64,000 nt of DNA from Kutzneria kofuensis (GTDB lineage Bacteria > Actinomycetota > Actinomycetes > Mycobacteriales > Pseudonocardiaceae), in contig NZ_JACHIR010000001.1 in NCBI RefSeq assembly GCF_014203355.1, forward strand, positions 5,396,038 through 5,460,037. The letters run 5' to 3'. A model generated the notes under the pieces. That model was not told the origin of the DNA and did not search any database. It worked only from the letters and a program-made list of their open reading frames with translations. The translations under genes were made by a program, and so were the position numbers. Below, piece by piece: positions 48,677 through 57,553 of this stretch (positions are counted from its first letter, which is position 1; each line of letters opens with the position of its first letter).

Positions 48677-49687
48677 TCAGCCCCGCCGAAAGCGCTCCGC
48701 CAGGGTCGGATCGCTCTCCCACCACGGGCGGTTCGGGTCATCGCCGGCGGCCTCCCGCTCGTCCAGCACCCGGTCGATCTCCTTGGCCTGCTTGGCATCC
48801 TCCTTGGTCATCCGGTTCACCAGCGCGCCGAGGAACGGCAGGCCGGCCAGGTCGCCGACGATCCACAGCACGCCGGCGCCGAAGGTCTGGTCGAGCCGCA
48901 GATCGGGGCCCCAGGCGCGACCCAGGGCCTGGTAGTAGTCCTGGGCCACGAGGTGGCCGGAGAACCACAGGGTCAGGCCGAGGGCGGCGTCGCCGACCAC
49001 CTCGACCAGCGTGATCCAGACGGACACCAGGTGATGGAACCGCCGCGGCACGGGATCGAGCTGCAAACGGCTCCAAAAGTAAACAAGACCGATCAGAAGC
49101 AGGGCCAGCCGCGTGAGCTCGTCGACCGCCCGAAACCGCAGCACGGCGGGGTACCAGGCGGTGAAGTAGAGCAGCCACGGCGTGGCGATGAGCAGCACGG
49201 ATGCCGTGGCGGGGAAGGCGATGACCTTCCCGAACGGACTGTGCAGCACGGAACGCAAGCGCCCCACCAGAGCGGCCGGTCCGGTGTCGCGGAGCAGCGT
49301 GAACGGGGCGCCGAGGGCGAGGCCGAGCGGGGCGACCATCAGCAGCAGGATGACCTGCGCGGCCCGCATCGAGAACAGGGTGTCGGCGTAGACACCGATG
49401 CTGGACAGCGTGGCGATGGCGTACGCCCCGAGCCCGCCGCCGTAGAAGGCGACCACGCGGGCCCGCGGCCAGTCGCCCCGTCGGCGCACGGACAACCCGT
49501 ACCAACCGCCGACAACGATCATGACGACCAGGGACACGGGATCGGCCGTCCACGAGGTGACGGCCGTGACCAGCGTGAGGGGCTCCGGCACGGCCTCCAG
49601 TCTGGCACTGCCGAAAACGCGTCCATTGCGGACCCGAATGCCTGTTCTGCGCGGATCGGCCGCGGCCGGCGGGTGATTGGCGCGCAT
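48677..49687 (-). CDS. CtaG/Caa3-type cytochrome c oxidase assembly membrane protein
   Basis: 336 aa from ATG 49687, or 304 aa from a GTG at 49591 that has GGAGG close by and starts just before the first helix. About seven to nine membrane helices: DPVSLVVMIVVGGWYGLSV, FSMRAAQVILLLMVAPLGLALGAP, LLIATPWLLYFTAWYPAV. The charged C-terminal tail reads MTKEDAKQAKEIDRVLDERE. Matches the Caa3_CtaG family linked to copper delivery to cytochrome oxidase; no copper chaperone is adjacent. Confidence 0.82.
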   Translation of the reverse strand: MRANHPPAAADPRRTGIRVRNGRVFGSARLEAVPEPLTLVTAVTSWTADPVSLVVMIVVGGWYGLSVRRRGDWPRARVVAFYGGGLGAYAIATLSSIGVYADTLFSMRAAQVILLLMVAPLGLALGAPFTLLRDTGPAALVGRLRSVLHSPFGKVIAFPATASVLLIATPWLLYFTAWYPAVLRFRAVDELTRLALLLIGLVYFWSRLQLDPVPRRFHHLVSVWITLVEVVGDAALGLTLWFSGHLVAQDYYQALGRAWGPDLRLDQTFGAGVLWIVGDLAGLPFLGALVNRMTKEDAKQAKEIDRVLDEREAAGDDPNRPWWESDPTLAERFRRG

Positions 49688-49930
49688 GATCTCCCACCGC
49701 CCCGCCGACCACCCGGAGTGATCTTGGTCAGGTCGACCAGCGAGCCGTGATCGTCTTGTGACCCCACGTCACCGAGCGGGTACACCCATGGTCAATTAGT
49801 GTGACCTTCCAACAAACACAACAGCTGGGTTTCGACCTGTTCACCGCTCGATCCCTGTGCGGTAACGTTCGCTTCCGCCACATAGTGGTGAATGCTGTTC
49901 GGTGCTGTTCGATGTGTGGAGGTGGGGCCG

Positions 49931-51625
49931 GTGAACGTCCTGGCGGACGCGAACCTCCGGCTGGACGCCGGGCCCGTGGACTACGTCCTACTCGGCTTCT
50001 ACTTCGTGCTGGTACTGGGCATCGGCGCGCTGGCCCGCCGCTCGGTGTCCTCCAGCCTGGACTTCTTCCTGTCCGGCCGGTCGATGCCGGCCTGGGTGAC
50101 GGGCCTCGCCTTCATCTCGGCGAACCTGGGCGCGGTCGAGATCTTCGGCATGACCGCCAACGGCGCGCAGTACGGCGTGCCGACCGTGCACTACTACTGG
50201 ATCGGCGCCATCCCGGCCATGGTCTTCCTCGGCCTGGTGATGATGCCCTTCTACTACGGCTCCAAGGTCCGCTCGGTGCCGGAGTTCCTGCTCCGCCGGT
50301 TCGGCCGGTTCGCGCACCTGGTCAACAGCCTCAGCTTCGCGCTGGCGCAGGTGCTGATCGCGGGCGTCAACCTGTTCGCGCTGGCCACCGTGATCAACCT
50401 GCTGCTGGGCTGGCCGACCTGGGTGGCGATCATCGTCTCCGCCGCGATCGTGCTGGCCTACACCACGCTGGGCGGCCTGTCCGCGGCCATCTACAACGAG
50501 GTCATGCAGTTCTTCGTGATCGTCGCGATGCTGCTGCCGCTGACCATCGTCGGCCTGTACAAGGTGGGCGGCTGGAACGGCCTGGTGGCCAAGCTCACCG
50601 CGGCCAACTCCGACTCCTACGCCGAGCTGCACTCCTGGCCCGGCTCCAACCTGACCGGCATCGCCAACCCGGTGCTCTCGGTCATCGGCCTGGTGTTCGG
50701 CCTCGGCTTCGTGCTGTCCTTCGGCTACTGGACGACCAACTTCGCCGAGGTGCAGCGCGCGCTGTCGGCCAAGAGCATGTCGGCGGCCCGGCGCACGCCG
50801 CTGATCGGCGCGTACCCGAAGACGCTGATCGTGCTGCTGATCTTCATCCCGGGCATGATCGCCGCGGTGATCTCGCCGGAGCTGGCCGCGTTCAAGGCCA
50901 GCGGCGGCAAGCTGGACAACGGCGTCACCTACAACAACACCATCGAGCTGCTGATCCGCGACCTGCTGCCCAACGGCATGCTGGGCGTGGCGATCACCGG
51001 TCTGGTCGCGGCGTTCATGGCCGGCATGGCGGCCAGCGTCAGCTCCTTCAACACGGTGTTCACCTACGACCTGTGGCAGACCTACGTCGTCAAGAACAAG
51101 CCCGACGAGTACTACCTGCGGGTCGGCCGGCTGATCACCATCGTCGGCTGCGTCATCGCGATCGGCACCGCGTTCATCGCCGGCACCTTCAACAACATCA
51201 TGGACTACCTCCAGACGTTGTTCGGCTTCTTCAACGCGCCGCTGTTCGCGACGTTCCTGCTGGGCATGTTCTGGAAGCGGATGACCCCGATGGCCGGCGG
51301 CGTCGGCCTGATCGTCGGCACGCTGTCCGCGGTCACGATCGACGTGCTCAACCGGTCGGGCGTGCTGACCCTGTCCGGCCAGGGCGCGAGCTTCGTGGCG
51401 GCCAGCGCGGCGTTCATCATGGACGTCCTGATCAGCGTGCTCGTCACGCTGGTGACCGCGCCCAAGCCCGAGTCGGAGCTGGTCGGGCTGGTGTGGTCGC
51501 TGACGCCACGGGACAGCCTCAAGCACTCCGACACCGGTGAGAACGCCGGTTGGTACCGCAAGCCGGTGGTGCTCGGCGTCGGCGTGCTGGTGCTGGCGGC
51601 CGTGCTGAACATCATCTTCTGGTGA
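49931..51625 (+). CDS. Sodium:solute symporter (SSS family)
   Basis: 564 aa, about 14 membrane helices. Family marks: DFFLSGRSMPAWVTGLAFISANLGAVEIFGM in the first helices and AFMAGMAASVSSFNTVFTYDLWQ around the second Na+ site. It resembles sugar/inositol-type SSS members; substrate cannot be read from sequence. GTG 49931 follows GGAGGTGGGG. The next gene, 16 nt on, encodes a small membrane partner. Confidence 0.92.
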   Translation: MNVLADANLRLDAGPVDYVLLGFYFVLVLGIGALARRSVSSSLDFFLSGRSMPAWVTGLAFISANLGAVEIFGMTANGAQYGVPTVHYYWIGAIPAMVFLGLVMMPFYYGSKVRSVPEFLLRRFGRFAHLVNSLSFALAQVLIAGVNLFALATVINLLLGWPTWVAIIVSAAIVLAYTTLGGLSAAIYNEVMQFFVIVAMLLPLTIVGLYKVGGWNGLVAKLTAANSDSYAELHSWPGSNLTGIANPVLSVIGLVFGLGFVLSFGYWTTNFAEVQRALSAKSMSAARRTPLIGAYPKTLIVLLIFIPGMIAAVISPELAAFKASGGKLDNGVTYNNTIELLIRDLLPNGMLGVAITGLVAAFMAGMAASVSSFNTVFTYDLWQTYVVKNKPDEYYLRVGRLITIVGCVIAIGTAFIAGTFNNIMDYLQTLFGFFNAPLFATFLLGMFWKRMTPMAGGVGLIVGTLSAVTIDVLNRSGVLTLSGQGASFVAASAAFIMDVLISVLVTLVTAPKPESELVGLVWSLTPRDSLKHSDTGENAGWYRKPVVLGVGVLVLAAVLNIIFW

Positions 51626-51641
51626 GGGAGGACGGACTTCG

Positions 51642-51920
51642 ATGAGCGAGCCTGTGAAGAAGCGCGCGGGGCTGTTCGACCTCCGCTACGTGCTGGCGCT
51701 GTTGTTCGTGGTCTACGGCGTGGTGCTGACCGTGATGGGCATCGCGTTCACCAGCCAGGCCGGCCTGGACAAGGCGGCCGGCGTCAACATCAACCTGTGG
51801 GGCGGGATCGTGATGCTCGTGGTGGGCATCCTGTTCGCCCTGTGGGCCCGGTTGCGGCCCATCGTGGTCCCGGTCGGGACCGAGCCCGCCGACGACGCCA
51901 CTGGCGCCGGCGAGAGCTGA
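51642..51920 (+). CDS. Small two-TM protein coupled to the symporter gene
   Basis: 92 aa with two helices (YVLALLFVVYGVVLTVMGIAF and NLWGGIVMLVVGILFALWARL) and a polar C-terminal tail. Start ATG after GGGAGGAC, in the same operon as the SSS gene. Such small membrane proteins commonly accompany SSS transporters in actinobacteria; an accessory role is inferred. A hairpin follows 13 nt after the stop. Confidence 0.82.
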   Translation: MSEPVKKRAGLFDLRYVLALLFVVYGVVLTVMGIAFTSQAGLDKAAGVNINLWGGIVMLVVGILFALWARLRPIVVPVGTEPADDATGAGES

Positions 51921-51933
51921 TCCACCTACCGGC

Positions 51934-51961
51934 GGCCGGTGCTGAGCATTCAGCGCCGGCC
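51934..51961. terminator. Bidirectional terminator after the symporter operon
   Basis: GGCCGGTGCTGA (51934-51945), loop GCAT, TCAGCGCCGGCC (51950-51961): a 12-bp stem with one G-U pair. The right arm contains the stop codon of the opposing 35-codon ORF. Confidence 0.8.
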
Positions 51962-52057
51962 GCTCCGGTGCGGGTACACCGGGTTGAACGCCTCAACGGT
52001 CCACGCGTCGAACCGACGAGCCGCCTTGCGGGCCTGCCTGCGCAGAACCTTGATCAC
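51950..52057 (-). CDS. Putative 35-aa basic small protein
   Basis: GTG at 52057, 6 nt after GGGAG, reading MIKVLRRQARKAARRF, then DAWTVEAFNPVYPHRSGRR and TGA. 31 of 35 third positions are G or C, as in neighbouring genes. The N-terminal 16 residues form a strongly basic amphipathic stretch. It converges on the symporter operon, with a shared terminator over its stop codon. No family recognised; coding evidence is good for its size. Confidence 0.6.
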   Translation of the reverse strand: MIKVLRRQARKAARRFDAWTVEAFNPVYPHRSGRR

Positions 52058-52184
52058 TTACTGCTCCCTTCAGAGCCTTTCCGAACCTTGCACCCGTAAT
52101 GACGTGTTGATCTTCTGAATCGTTCCCGAAACTCTCGGTGAGACCGATCACGGGATTCACGTCACATCGATCCGCGCAGGTCGC

Positions 52185-52190
52185 TACCGT
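52185..52190 (+). promoter_or_regulatory. -10 hexamer of a leaderless promoter (DUF3558 lipoprotein)
   Basis: TACCGT lies 6 nt before the GTG at 52197; no ribosome site between them. Confidence 0.45.
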
Positions 52191-52196
52191 GCACCC

Positions 52197-53156
52197 GTGC
52201 TCCGCCTCGCCTGTGCCGTGCTCGCGGCCGCCGCCGTGCTCACGGCCTGCTCCTCCGGCGTCGACACGACCCGCTCCGTGTCCGCGCGCACCACCGTCGC
52301 CACCGCGGCCACCGGCGGCGATTCCGGACCGGTGGACCCGGCGTTCGCCGAGGCCAAGCTGCGTGCCGTCGACCCGTGCGGGCTGCTCGACACCAAACTG
52401 CTCGGCAACGTCGGCACCCCCGGCGGCAAGCCGAGCGGCGACCCGTTCCGCGGGTGCCAGGCGACCGTCACCGTCAACGGGCAGCAGTTGAGCGTCACCG
52501 TCACGCTCGGCGACGCCGTGCCGGAATGGGACCGCGACGCGATCCCGCTGGACGGCATGCGGGTGCTGGAGGCCAGGCAGAACACCAGTTGCACGGACAA
52601 GGCCGTCACGCAGAGTTCCCCGACCCGGGCGATCGTGGTCCGCACCGAGGCCAAGGGCGGCGGCGAGCCGTGCGCGACCGGCCGGCAGGTGCTGAGCGGC
52701 GTGATCGCCCGCATCCGCACCGCCCCGCCGCAGATCCAGGCCGGCAGCAGCGTCGTGGCCGGCACCGATCCGTGCACCCTGATCGACAAGGCGACGGTGA
52801 CGTCGATCGTCGGTCCGCAGCCGCGCCTGGACTCCGAGTCCCTCTACGACTGCGCGTGGCGGCAGAACGGGATCACGCTGGAGGTCTACGCCAAGATCGG
52901 CCTCGACCCGGCGGTGCCCGGCTTCGACACCCCGCCGACACCCGTCGATCTCGGCGGCGTCAGCGCGTACCGGTCCGACACCTCCACCGCCTACCCGTCG
53001 TGCACCGTGCAATGGGCCGATCGGCCGCTTTCCCAGCAGCGCGGCGAGATCGTCACCGTGTACGTCGCCAACGGCCAGAAGATCGCCGGTTTCGACACCT
53101 GCGGCCAGGCCGTCGCCGCGGGCAAGATCGTCGCGGCGAAGCTGCCCAAATCCTGA
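52197..53156 (+). CDS. Lipoprotein with two DUF3558-like domains
   Basis: 319 aa. Lipoprotein signal peptide with lipobox LTAC. Two similar modules follow: DPCGLLDTKLLGNVG ... FRGCQATV and DPCTLIDKATVTSIVG ... YDCAWRQ. Each has the DPCxL(L/I)D start and an internal cysteine typical of DUF3558. These proteins are anchored outside the membrane in actinobacteria, function unknown. The GTG is placed by the -10 hexamer just upstream. Confidence 0.82.
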   Translation: MLRLACAVLAAAAVLTACSSGVDTTRSVSARTTVATAATGGDSGPVDPAFAEAKLRAVDPCGLLDTKLLGNVGTPGGKPSGDPFRGCQATVTVNGQQLSVTVTLGDAVPEWDRDAIPLDGMRVLEARQNTSCTDKAVTQSSPTRAIVVRTEAKGGGEPCATGRQVLSGVIARIRTAPPQIQAGSSVVAGTDPCTLIDKATVTSIVGPQPRLDSESLYDCAWRQNGITLEVYAKIGLDPAVPGFDTPPTPVDLGGVSAYRSDTSTAYPSCTVQWADRPLSQQRGEIVTVYVANGQKIAGFDTCGQAVAAGKIVAAKLPKS

Positions 53157-53263
53157 TTCACCCGCACGGCGGTGCGACACGGCCGGGAGAATGGGTGCTG
53201 ACGAGTACGGGTCGGTTTGCGTACTCTTCAGTAACAAGCGTGGGTGAACAGCCGGGAGGGTCG

Positions 53264-54772
53264 ATGACTCAGACAGCGCCGGAGAGCAGTGCGGTGACCA
53301 CCTCGGGTGACGGGCGGTTCGCCTCGCTGGATCCGCGCACCGGAGAGGTCGTCGCCCACCACCCGATCCACACGCCCAAGCAGGTCGCCGACGCCGTCGC
53401 GCAGGCCCGCCGGGCGAGCAACTGGTGGCAGGAACTGGGCTTCGCCGGCCGCAAGGAGCGGCTCGACGCGTGGCGGCGGCTGCTGGTCAAGCGGCTGGAC
53501 GAGGCGGCCGGCCTGATCAGCGCGGAGACCGGCAAGCCCGCCGCGGACGCCAAGCTGGAGATGGTGATCGTCATCGATCACCTGCACTGGGCCGCCCGCA
53601 ACGCCGAACGCGTGCTGCGCAAGCGCCGCGTGCCGGCCGGGCTGCTGATGTCCAACCAGTCCGCGACCCTGGAGTACCTGCCGGTCGGCGTCGTCGGCGT
53701 GATCGGGCCGTGGAACTATCCGGCTTTCACGCCGATGGGCTCCATCGCCTACGCCCTCGCGGCCGGCAACACCGTCGTGTTCAAGCCGTCCGAGCTGACG
53801 CCCGGCGTCGGCACCTGGCTGGCCGACACGCTGGCCGAGATCGTGCCGGAGCACCCGGTGCTGAGCGTGGTCACCGGCTTCGGCGAGACCGGCGCGGCGC
53901 TGTGCCGGTCCGGTGTGGACAAGCTCGCCTTCACGGGGTCGACCGCCACCGGCAAGCGCGTGATGGCCGCGTGCGCCGAGTCGCTGACGCCGGTGCTGGT
54001 CGAGTGCGGCGGCAAGGACGCGCTGATCGTCGACTACGACGCCGACGTGCAGCTGGCCGCCGACGCCGCGGTGTGGGGCGCGATGTCCAACGCCGGCCAG
54101 ACGTGCATCGGCGTGGAGCGCGTGTACGTGCACGAGGACGTCGCCGACGAGTTCACCGCCGCCGTGAAGAAGCTGGCCGCCAAGCTGCGGCCCGGCGGCG
54201 ACCCCGGCGCCGACCTCGGCCCGATCACCATGCCGGCGCAGGTCGACATCATCCGCGGTCACGTGCAGGACGCCATCGACAAGGGCGCGAAGGCGCTGGT
54301 CGGCGGGGTCGAGTCGGTCCGGCCTCCGTTCGTGGAGCCGGTCGTGCTGGCGGACGTGCCCGAGGACTCGCTGGCCATCACCGAGGAGACCTTCGGCCCG
54401 ACCATCACCGTCAACCGGGTGCGCGACGTCGACGAGGCCATCCGTCTCGCCAACGCCGGCCGGTACGGGCTCGGCGGCACCATCTTCTCCAAGTCCCGCG
54501 GCGAGCAGCTGGCCCGCCGGCTGCGCGCCGGGATGGTGTCGGTCAACGGTGTGGTGGCGTTCGCGGCGATCCCGTCGCTGCCGTTCGGCGGCGTCGGCGA
54601 ATCCGGCTTCGGCCGCATCCACGGCGAGGACGGGCTGCGCGAGTTCGCCCGTCCGCAGGCCGTGGCCCGCCGCAAGTTCAAGCCGCTGCTCAACCCCATG
54701 TCGTTCAGCCGCGGCGCCGGCACCGTCCGCCAGCTCCTGGCCATCGTCAAGCTCCGCTACGGCCGCAAGTGA
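53264..54772 (+). CDS. NAD(P)-dependent aldehyde dehydrogenase
   Basis: 502 aa. PWNYPAF for cofactor binding, catalytic glutamate in LVECGGKDAL and nucleophile cysteine in SNAGQTCIGVERV, with FTGSTATGKRV for the dinucleotide. The set resembles succinate-semialdehyde/class 3-like dehydrogenases; the substrate is uncertain. The hydrophobic, basic C-terminal tail (LLAIVKLRYGRK) could touch the membrane. ATG after GGGAGGG. The reading frame is open upstream over the lipoprotein gene but is not coding there. Confidence 0.92.
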   Translation: MTQTAPESSAVTTSGDGRFASLDPRTGEVVAHHPIHTPKQVADAVAQARRASNWWQELGFAGRKERLDAWRRLLVKRLDEAAGLISAETGKPAADAKLEMVIVIDHLHWAARNAERVLRKRRVPAGLLMSNQSATLEYLPVGVVGVIGPWNYPAFTPMGSIAYALAAGNTVVFKPSELTPGVGTWLADTLAEIVPEHPVLSVVTGFGETGAALCRSGVDKLAFTGSTATGKRVMAACAESLTPVLVECGGKDALIVDYDADVQLAADAAVWGAMSNAGQTCIGVERVYVHEDVADEFTAAVKKLAAKLRPGGDPGADLGPITMPAQVDIIRGHVQDAIDKGAKALVGGVESVRPPFVEPVVLADVPEDSLAITEETFGPTITVNRVRDVDEAIRLANAGRYGLGGTIFSKSRGEQLARRLRAGMVSVNGVVAFAAIPSLPFGGVGESGFGRIHGEDGLREFARPQAVARRKFKPLLNPMSFSRGAGTVRQLLAIVKLRYGRK

Positions 54773-54778
54773 GCGCGA

Positions 54779-54805
54779 GGGGGCACTCCCGCCGGGAATG
54801 CCCCC
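54779..54805. terminator. Bidirectional terminator (aldehyde dehydrogenase / siderophore-binding protein)
   Basis: GGGGGCACTCCC (54779-54790), loop GCC, GGGAATGCCCCC (54794-54805): 12 bp with one mismatch, between convergent genes. Confidence 0.75.
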
Positions 54806-54813
54806 GTTCTCGG

Positions 54814-55827
54814 TCAGACCCGCAGGATGCCGCGCAGGTCAGTGAGCACCGAGTTCGCGGCCAGCACGCCGAGGCCGAGGTACCAGGTCTCGTCGGGGAC
54901 GGCCTTGGCGTGGCCGGCCTTCACCGCGCCCAGCGTCGACCACAGCGGGCCGCCGAGCACGCCGGACTGGTCGGTCTTGCCGGGGTCGCCGTAGGTGCCG
55001 TACAGGATCCAGTCGGCGTCGGCCTTGCCGATCTGCTCCGTGCTGATCTCCACGGCCAGGTCGTTGGCCTTGCCGGACTCGGTCACCGGCAGCCCGGTGT
55101 CGGCCAGCACGGTGCCGATGAACGACTTGGTGGCGTACAGCCGGATCCGGCCGGGCATGAAGCGCAGCATGGAGATCACCGGCAGCGTGCCCAGCCTGGC
55201 CTGCGCGTCCTGGCCGAGCTTGCGGGCCGCCGCCTCGTAGTCGGAGATCATCTTGTCGGCCTGCTCGGTGCGGTCCAGCGCCGCCGAGTTGAGCCGGAAG
55301 TTGCTCTTCCAGGTGTAGCCGGGGCGCTCGGTGAACACCGTCGGGGCGATCTTGGCCAGCAGCGGGTACTGCTTCTCGGCGCGCAGCTTGGAGCCCAGGA
55401 TGAGGTCGGGCTTGAGCGCGGCGATGGCTTCCAGGTTGAGCGTGTTGGTGGTGCCGACGTCGGCCGGCTTGCCGCCCTTGTCGCCGACGTAGGACGGCAT
55501 GTTCGGCGAGCCGTCGGGGAAGGCGACGCCGACCGGCTGGACGCCGAGCGCGACCACGTTGTCCAGCTCGCCGGTGTCGAGCACGACGACCCGGGTCGGC
55601 TTGTGGTCGAGCGTGGTCTTGCCCATGGCCTGCGTGATGGTGCGCGGGAACACGCCGGGCAGCGCGTCGGTCCCGTACTTGGCGGTGCGGGCGCCGGCGT
55701 CGAGAAAGGCGGGGCCGCCCTGCGCCACCTCGGAGCGGCCGTCCGAGGACGGGGCCTGACCGCAGGCGGCCAGCGTCCCGGTGGCCAGCGCGGCCGCGAC
55801 CAGCACGACGATTCCCTTGGCTCTCAT
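54814..55827 (-). CDS. Iron-siderophore-binding lipoprotein (FecB/FepB type)
   Basis: 337 aa. Lipoprotein signal with lipobox LAAC. TroA-type fold: PTRVVVLDTGELDNVVALGVQPVGVA and LEAIAALKPDLILGSKLR are the usual ferric-siderophore-binding protein segments. Captures iron chelates at the cell surface. No permease or ATPase gene is adjacent, so it must use a transporter encoded elsewhere. ATG 55827 lies right beside an iron box. Confidence 0.92.
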   Translation of the reverse strand: MRAKGIVVLVAAALATGTLAACGQAPSSDGRSEVAQGGPAFLDAGARTAKYGTDALPGVFPRTITQAMGKTTLDHKPTRVVVLDTGELDNVVALGVQPVGVAFPDGSPNMPSYVGDKGGKPADVGTTNTLNLEAIAALKPDLILGSKLRAEKQYPLLAKIAPTVFTERPGYTWKSNFRLNSAALDRTEQADKMISDYEAAARKLGQDAQARLGTLPVISMLRFMPGRIRLYATKSFIGTVLADTGLPVTESGKANDLAVEISTEQIGKADADWILYGTYGDPGKTDQSGVLGGPLWSTLGAVKAGHAKAVPDETWYLGLGVLAANSVLTDLRGILRV

Positions 55828-55828
55828 G

Positions 55829-55847
55829 TTAGGGCAGCCTACCCTTG
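55829..55847. promoter_or_regulatory. Iron box (IdeR/DmdR-type operator)
   Basis: The 19-mer TTAGGGCAGCCTACCCTTG matches the IdeR consensus TTAGGTTAGSCTAACCTAA at 14 of 19 positions. It touches the start codon of the siderophore-binding lipoprotein gene, where a bound repressor would block transcription when iron is plentiful. Confidence 0.65.
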
Positions 55848-55928
55848 GCATTTCGCGGCTGGCGTGGCGCGTGTGCGCGGGGGTAGGAAGGTCGGGCCGG
55901 ATGGTTGTCGCGACGAGGGGACCCCGTG

Positions 55929-56930
55929 ATGAAGAAGATCATCAACGACCCGTCCACAGTGGTCGACGAGGCCCTGCGGGGCATGGCGCTGGCCCATCCG
56001 GACCTGCTGGTGGTGCAGCCGGATCCGGCCGTGATCTGGCGCGCCGACGCGCCGGTGGAGGGCAAGGTGGCGCTGGTCTCCGGCGGCGGCTCCGGCCATG
56101 AGCCGATGCACGGCGGCTTCGTCGGCACGGGCATGTTGGACGCCGCCTGCCCGGGCGCGGTGTTCACGTCGCCGACGCCGGACCAGGTGCAGGCGGCCGT
56201 CGAGAAGGTCAACGGCGGCGCGGGCGTGCTGCTGATCGTCAAGAACTACACCGGCGACGTGCTGAACTTCGAGACAGCGGCGGAGCTCGTCGCGATGGAC
56301 GGCGTCGACGTGCGCACGGTCGTGATCGACGACGACGTGGCCGTCAAGGACTCGCTGTACACGGCCGGTCGCCGCGGCGTGGCCGGCACACTGCTGCTGG
56401 AGAAGATCGTCGGCGCGGCGGCGGAGCGGGGCGCGGACCTCGACCGCTGCGAGGCGTTGGCGCGCAAGGTGGTTGCCAACGTGCGATCGCTGGGCCTGGC
56501 GCTGACGGCGTGCACGGTGCCGCACGTCGGGCAGCCGAGCTTCGAGCTCGCCGACGACGAGTACGAGCTCGGCATCGGCATCCACGGCGAGCCCGGCCGC
56601 CAGCGGCTTCCGATGGAGCCCGCGGACGCCCTGGTGCGCCGGCTGATCGAGCCCGTGGTGGAGGACCTGCCGTTCGCCGAGGGCGACCGCGTGCTGCTGT
56701 TCACCAACTCCATGGGCGGCACGCCGCTGGTCGAGCTGTACCTGGCGCACGGCATCGCCGAGAAGCTGTTGGCCGAGCGGGGAATCGTGGTGGAGCGCCG
56801 ACTCGTCGGCCCGTACGTGACAAGTCTGGAGATGCAGGGCATGAGCGTGACGCTGCTGAAGCTGGACGACGAGTTGACGGAGCTGTGGGACGCGCCGGTG
56901 CGCACCGCGGCGCTGCGGTGGGGGATGTGA
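55929..56930 (+). CDS. dhaK: Dihydroxyacetone kinase subunit DhaK (PTS type)
   Basis: 333 aa. Binds dihydroxyacetone covalently through a histidine: H219 in GIGIHGEPG, matching E. coli His218. LVSGGGSGHEPMHGGFVG is the substrate-site loop. ATG 55929 is preceded by GAGGGGACC. First gene of dhaKLM, which phosphorylates dihydroxyacetone with PEP as final donor. Confidence 0.95.
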   Translation: MKKIINDPSTVVDEALRGMALAHPDLLVVQPDPAVIWRADAPVEGKVALVSGGGSGHEPMHGGFVGTGMLDAACPGAVFTSPTPDQVQAAVEKVNGGAGVLLIVKNYTGDVLNFETAAELVAMDGVDVRTVVIDDDVAVKDSLYTAGRRGVAGTLLLEKIVGAAAERGADLDRCEALARKVVANVRSLGLALTACTVPHVGQPSFELADDEYELGIGIHGEPGRQRLPMEPADALVRRLIEPVVEDLPFAEGDRVLLFTNSMGGTPLVELYLAHGIAEKLLAERGIVVERRLVGPYVTSLEMQGMSVTLLKLDDELTELWDAPVRTAALRWGM

Positions 56931-56932
56931 CG

Positions 56933-57553
56933 ATGGGCTGCTCCGGCACGGATGTGGCGTCGGCGGTGCGGGCCATGGCGACGGTCGTCGCGGCGCACCG
57001 GGACGAGCTGGTCGAACTCGACCGGGCCATCGGCGACGGCGACCACGGCGAGAACCTCAAGCGCGGCTTCGAGGCCGTCGTGTCCGCATTGGACTCGTCC
57101 GAAGTGGACACTCCGACTGCGGTGCTGAAGCTGGTGGCGAAGACGCTGATCTCCAAGGTCGGCGGCGCGTCGGGACCGTTGCTGGGCACGGCCTTCCTGC
57201 GTGCGGCGACGAGCCTGGAGGAGGTCGACGGCGCGTCGGTCGCCGCCGCGCTGCGGGCGGCGCTGGACGGCGTCGTCGCGCGGGGCAAGGCCGAGGTCGG
57301 CGACAAGACGATGGTCGACGCCTTGCGGCCGGCGGTCGATGCGGCCGAGGCCGTGAAGGACAAGTCGGTGGCGGAGGTGCTGGCGGCCGCGGCGACCGCG
57401 GCCGAAGCCGGCGCCGAGTCGACGATTCCGTTGGTGGCGCGTAAGGGGCGGGCGTCCTACCTGGGCGAGCGCTCCGCCGGGCACCTCGACCCCGGTGCCC
57501 GCTCGACGTCGCTGCTGCTGCGATCGCTGGTCGACTCGGCGGCCGCGTCATGA
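56933..57553 (+). CDS. dhaL: Dihydroxyacetone kinase subunit DhaL
   Basis: 206 aa. Holds ADP/ATP with two Mg2+; the motif AIGDGDHGENLKRGF supplies the metal-binding aspartates, and RKGRASYLGERSAGHLDPGA closes the barrel. It transfers phosphate from DhaM to dihydroxyacetone on DhaK. ATG 56933 lies 2 nt after the dhaK stop; the same frame is open upstream through dhaK but is not coding. Overlaps dhaM by 4 nt. Confidence 0.94.
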   Translation: MGCSGTDVASAVRAMATVVAAHRDELVELDRAIGDGDHGENLKRGFEAVVSALDSSEVDTPTAVLKLVAKTLISKVGGASGPLLGTAFLRAATSLEEVDGASVAAALRAALDGVVARGKAEVGDKTMVDALRPAVDAAEAVKDKSVAEVLAAAATAAEAGAESTIPLVARKGRASYLGERSAGHLDPGARSTSLLLRSLVDSAAAS

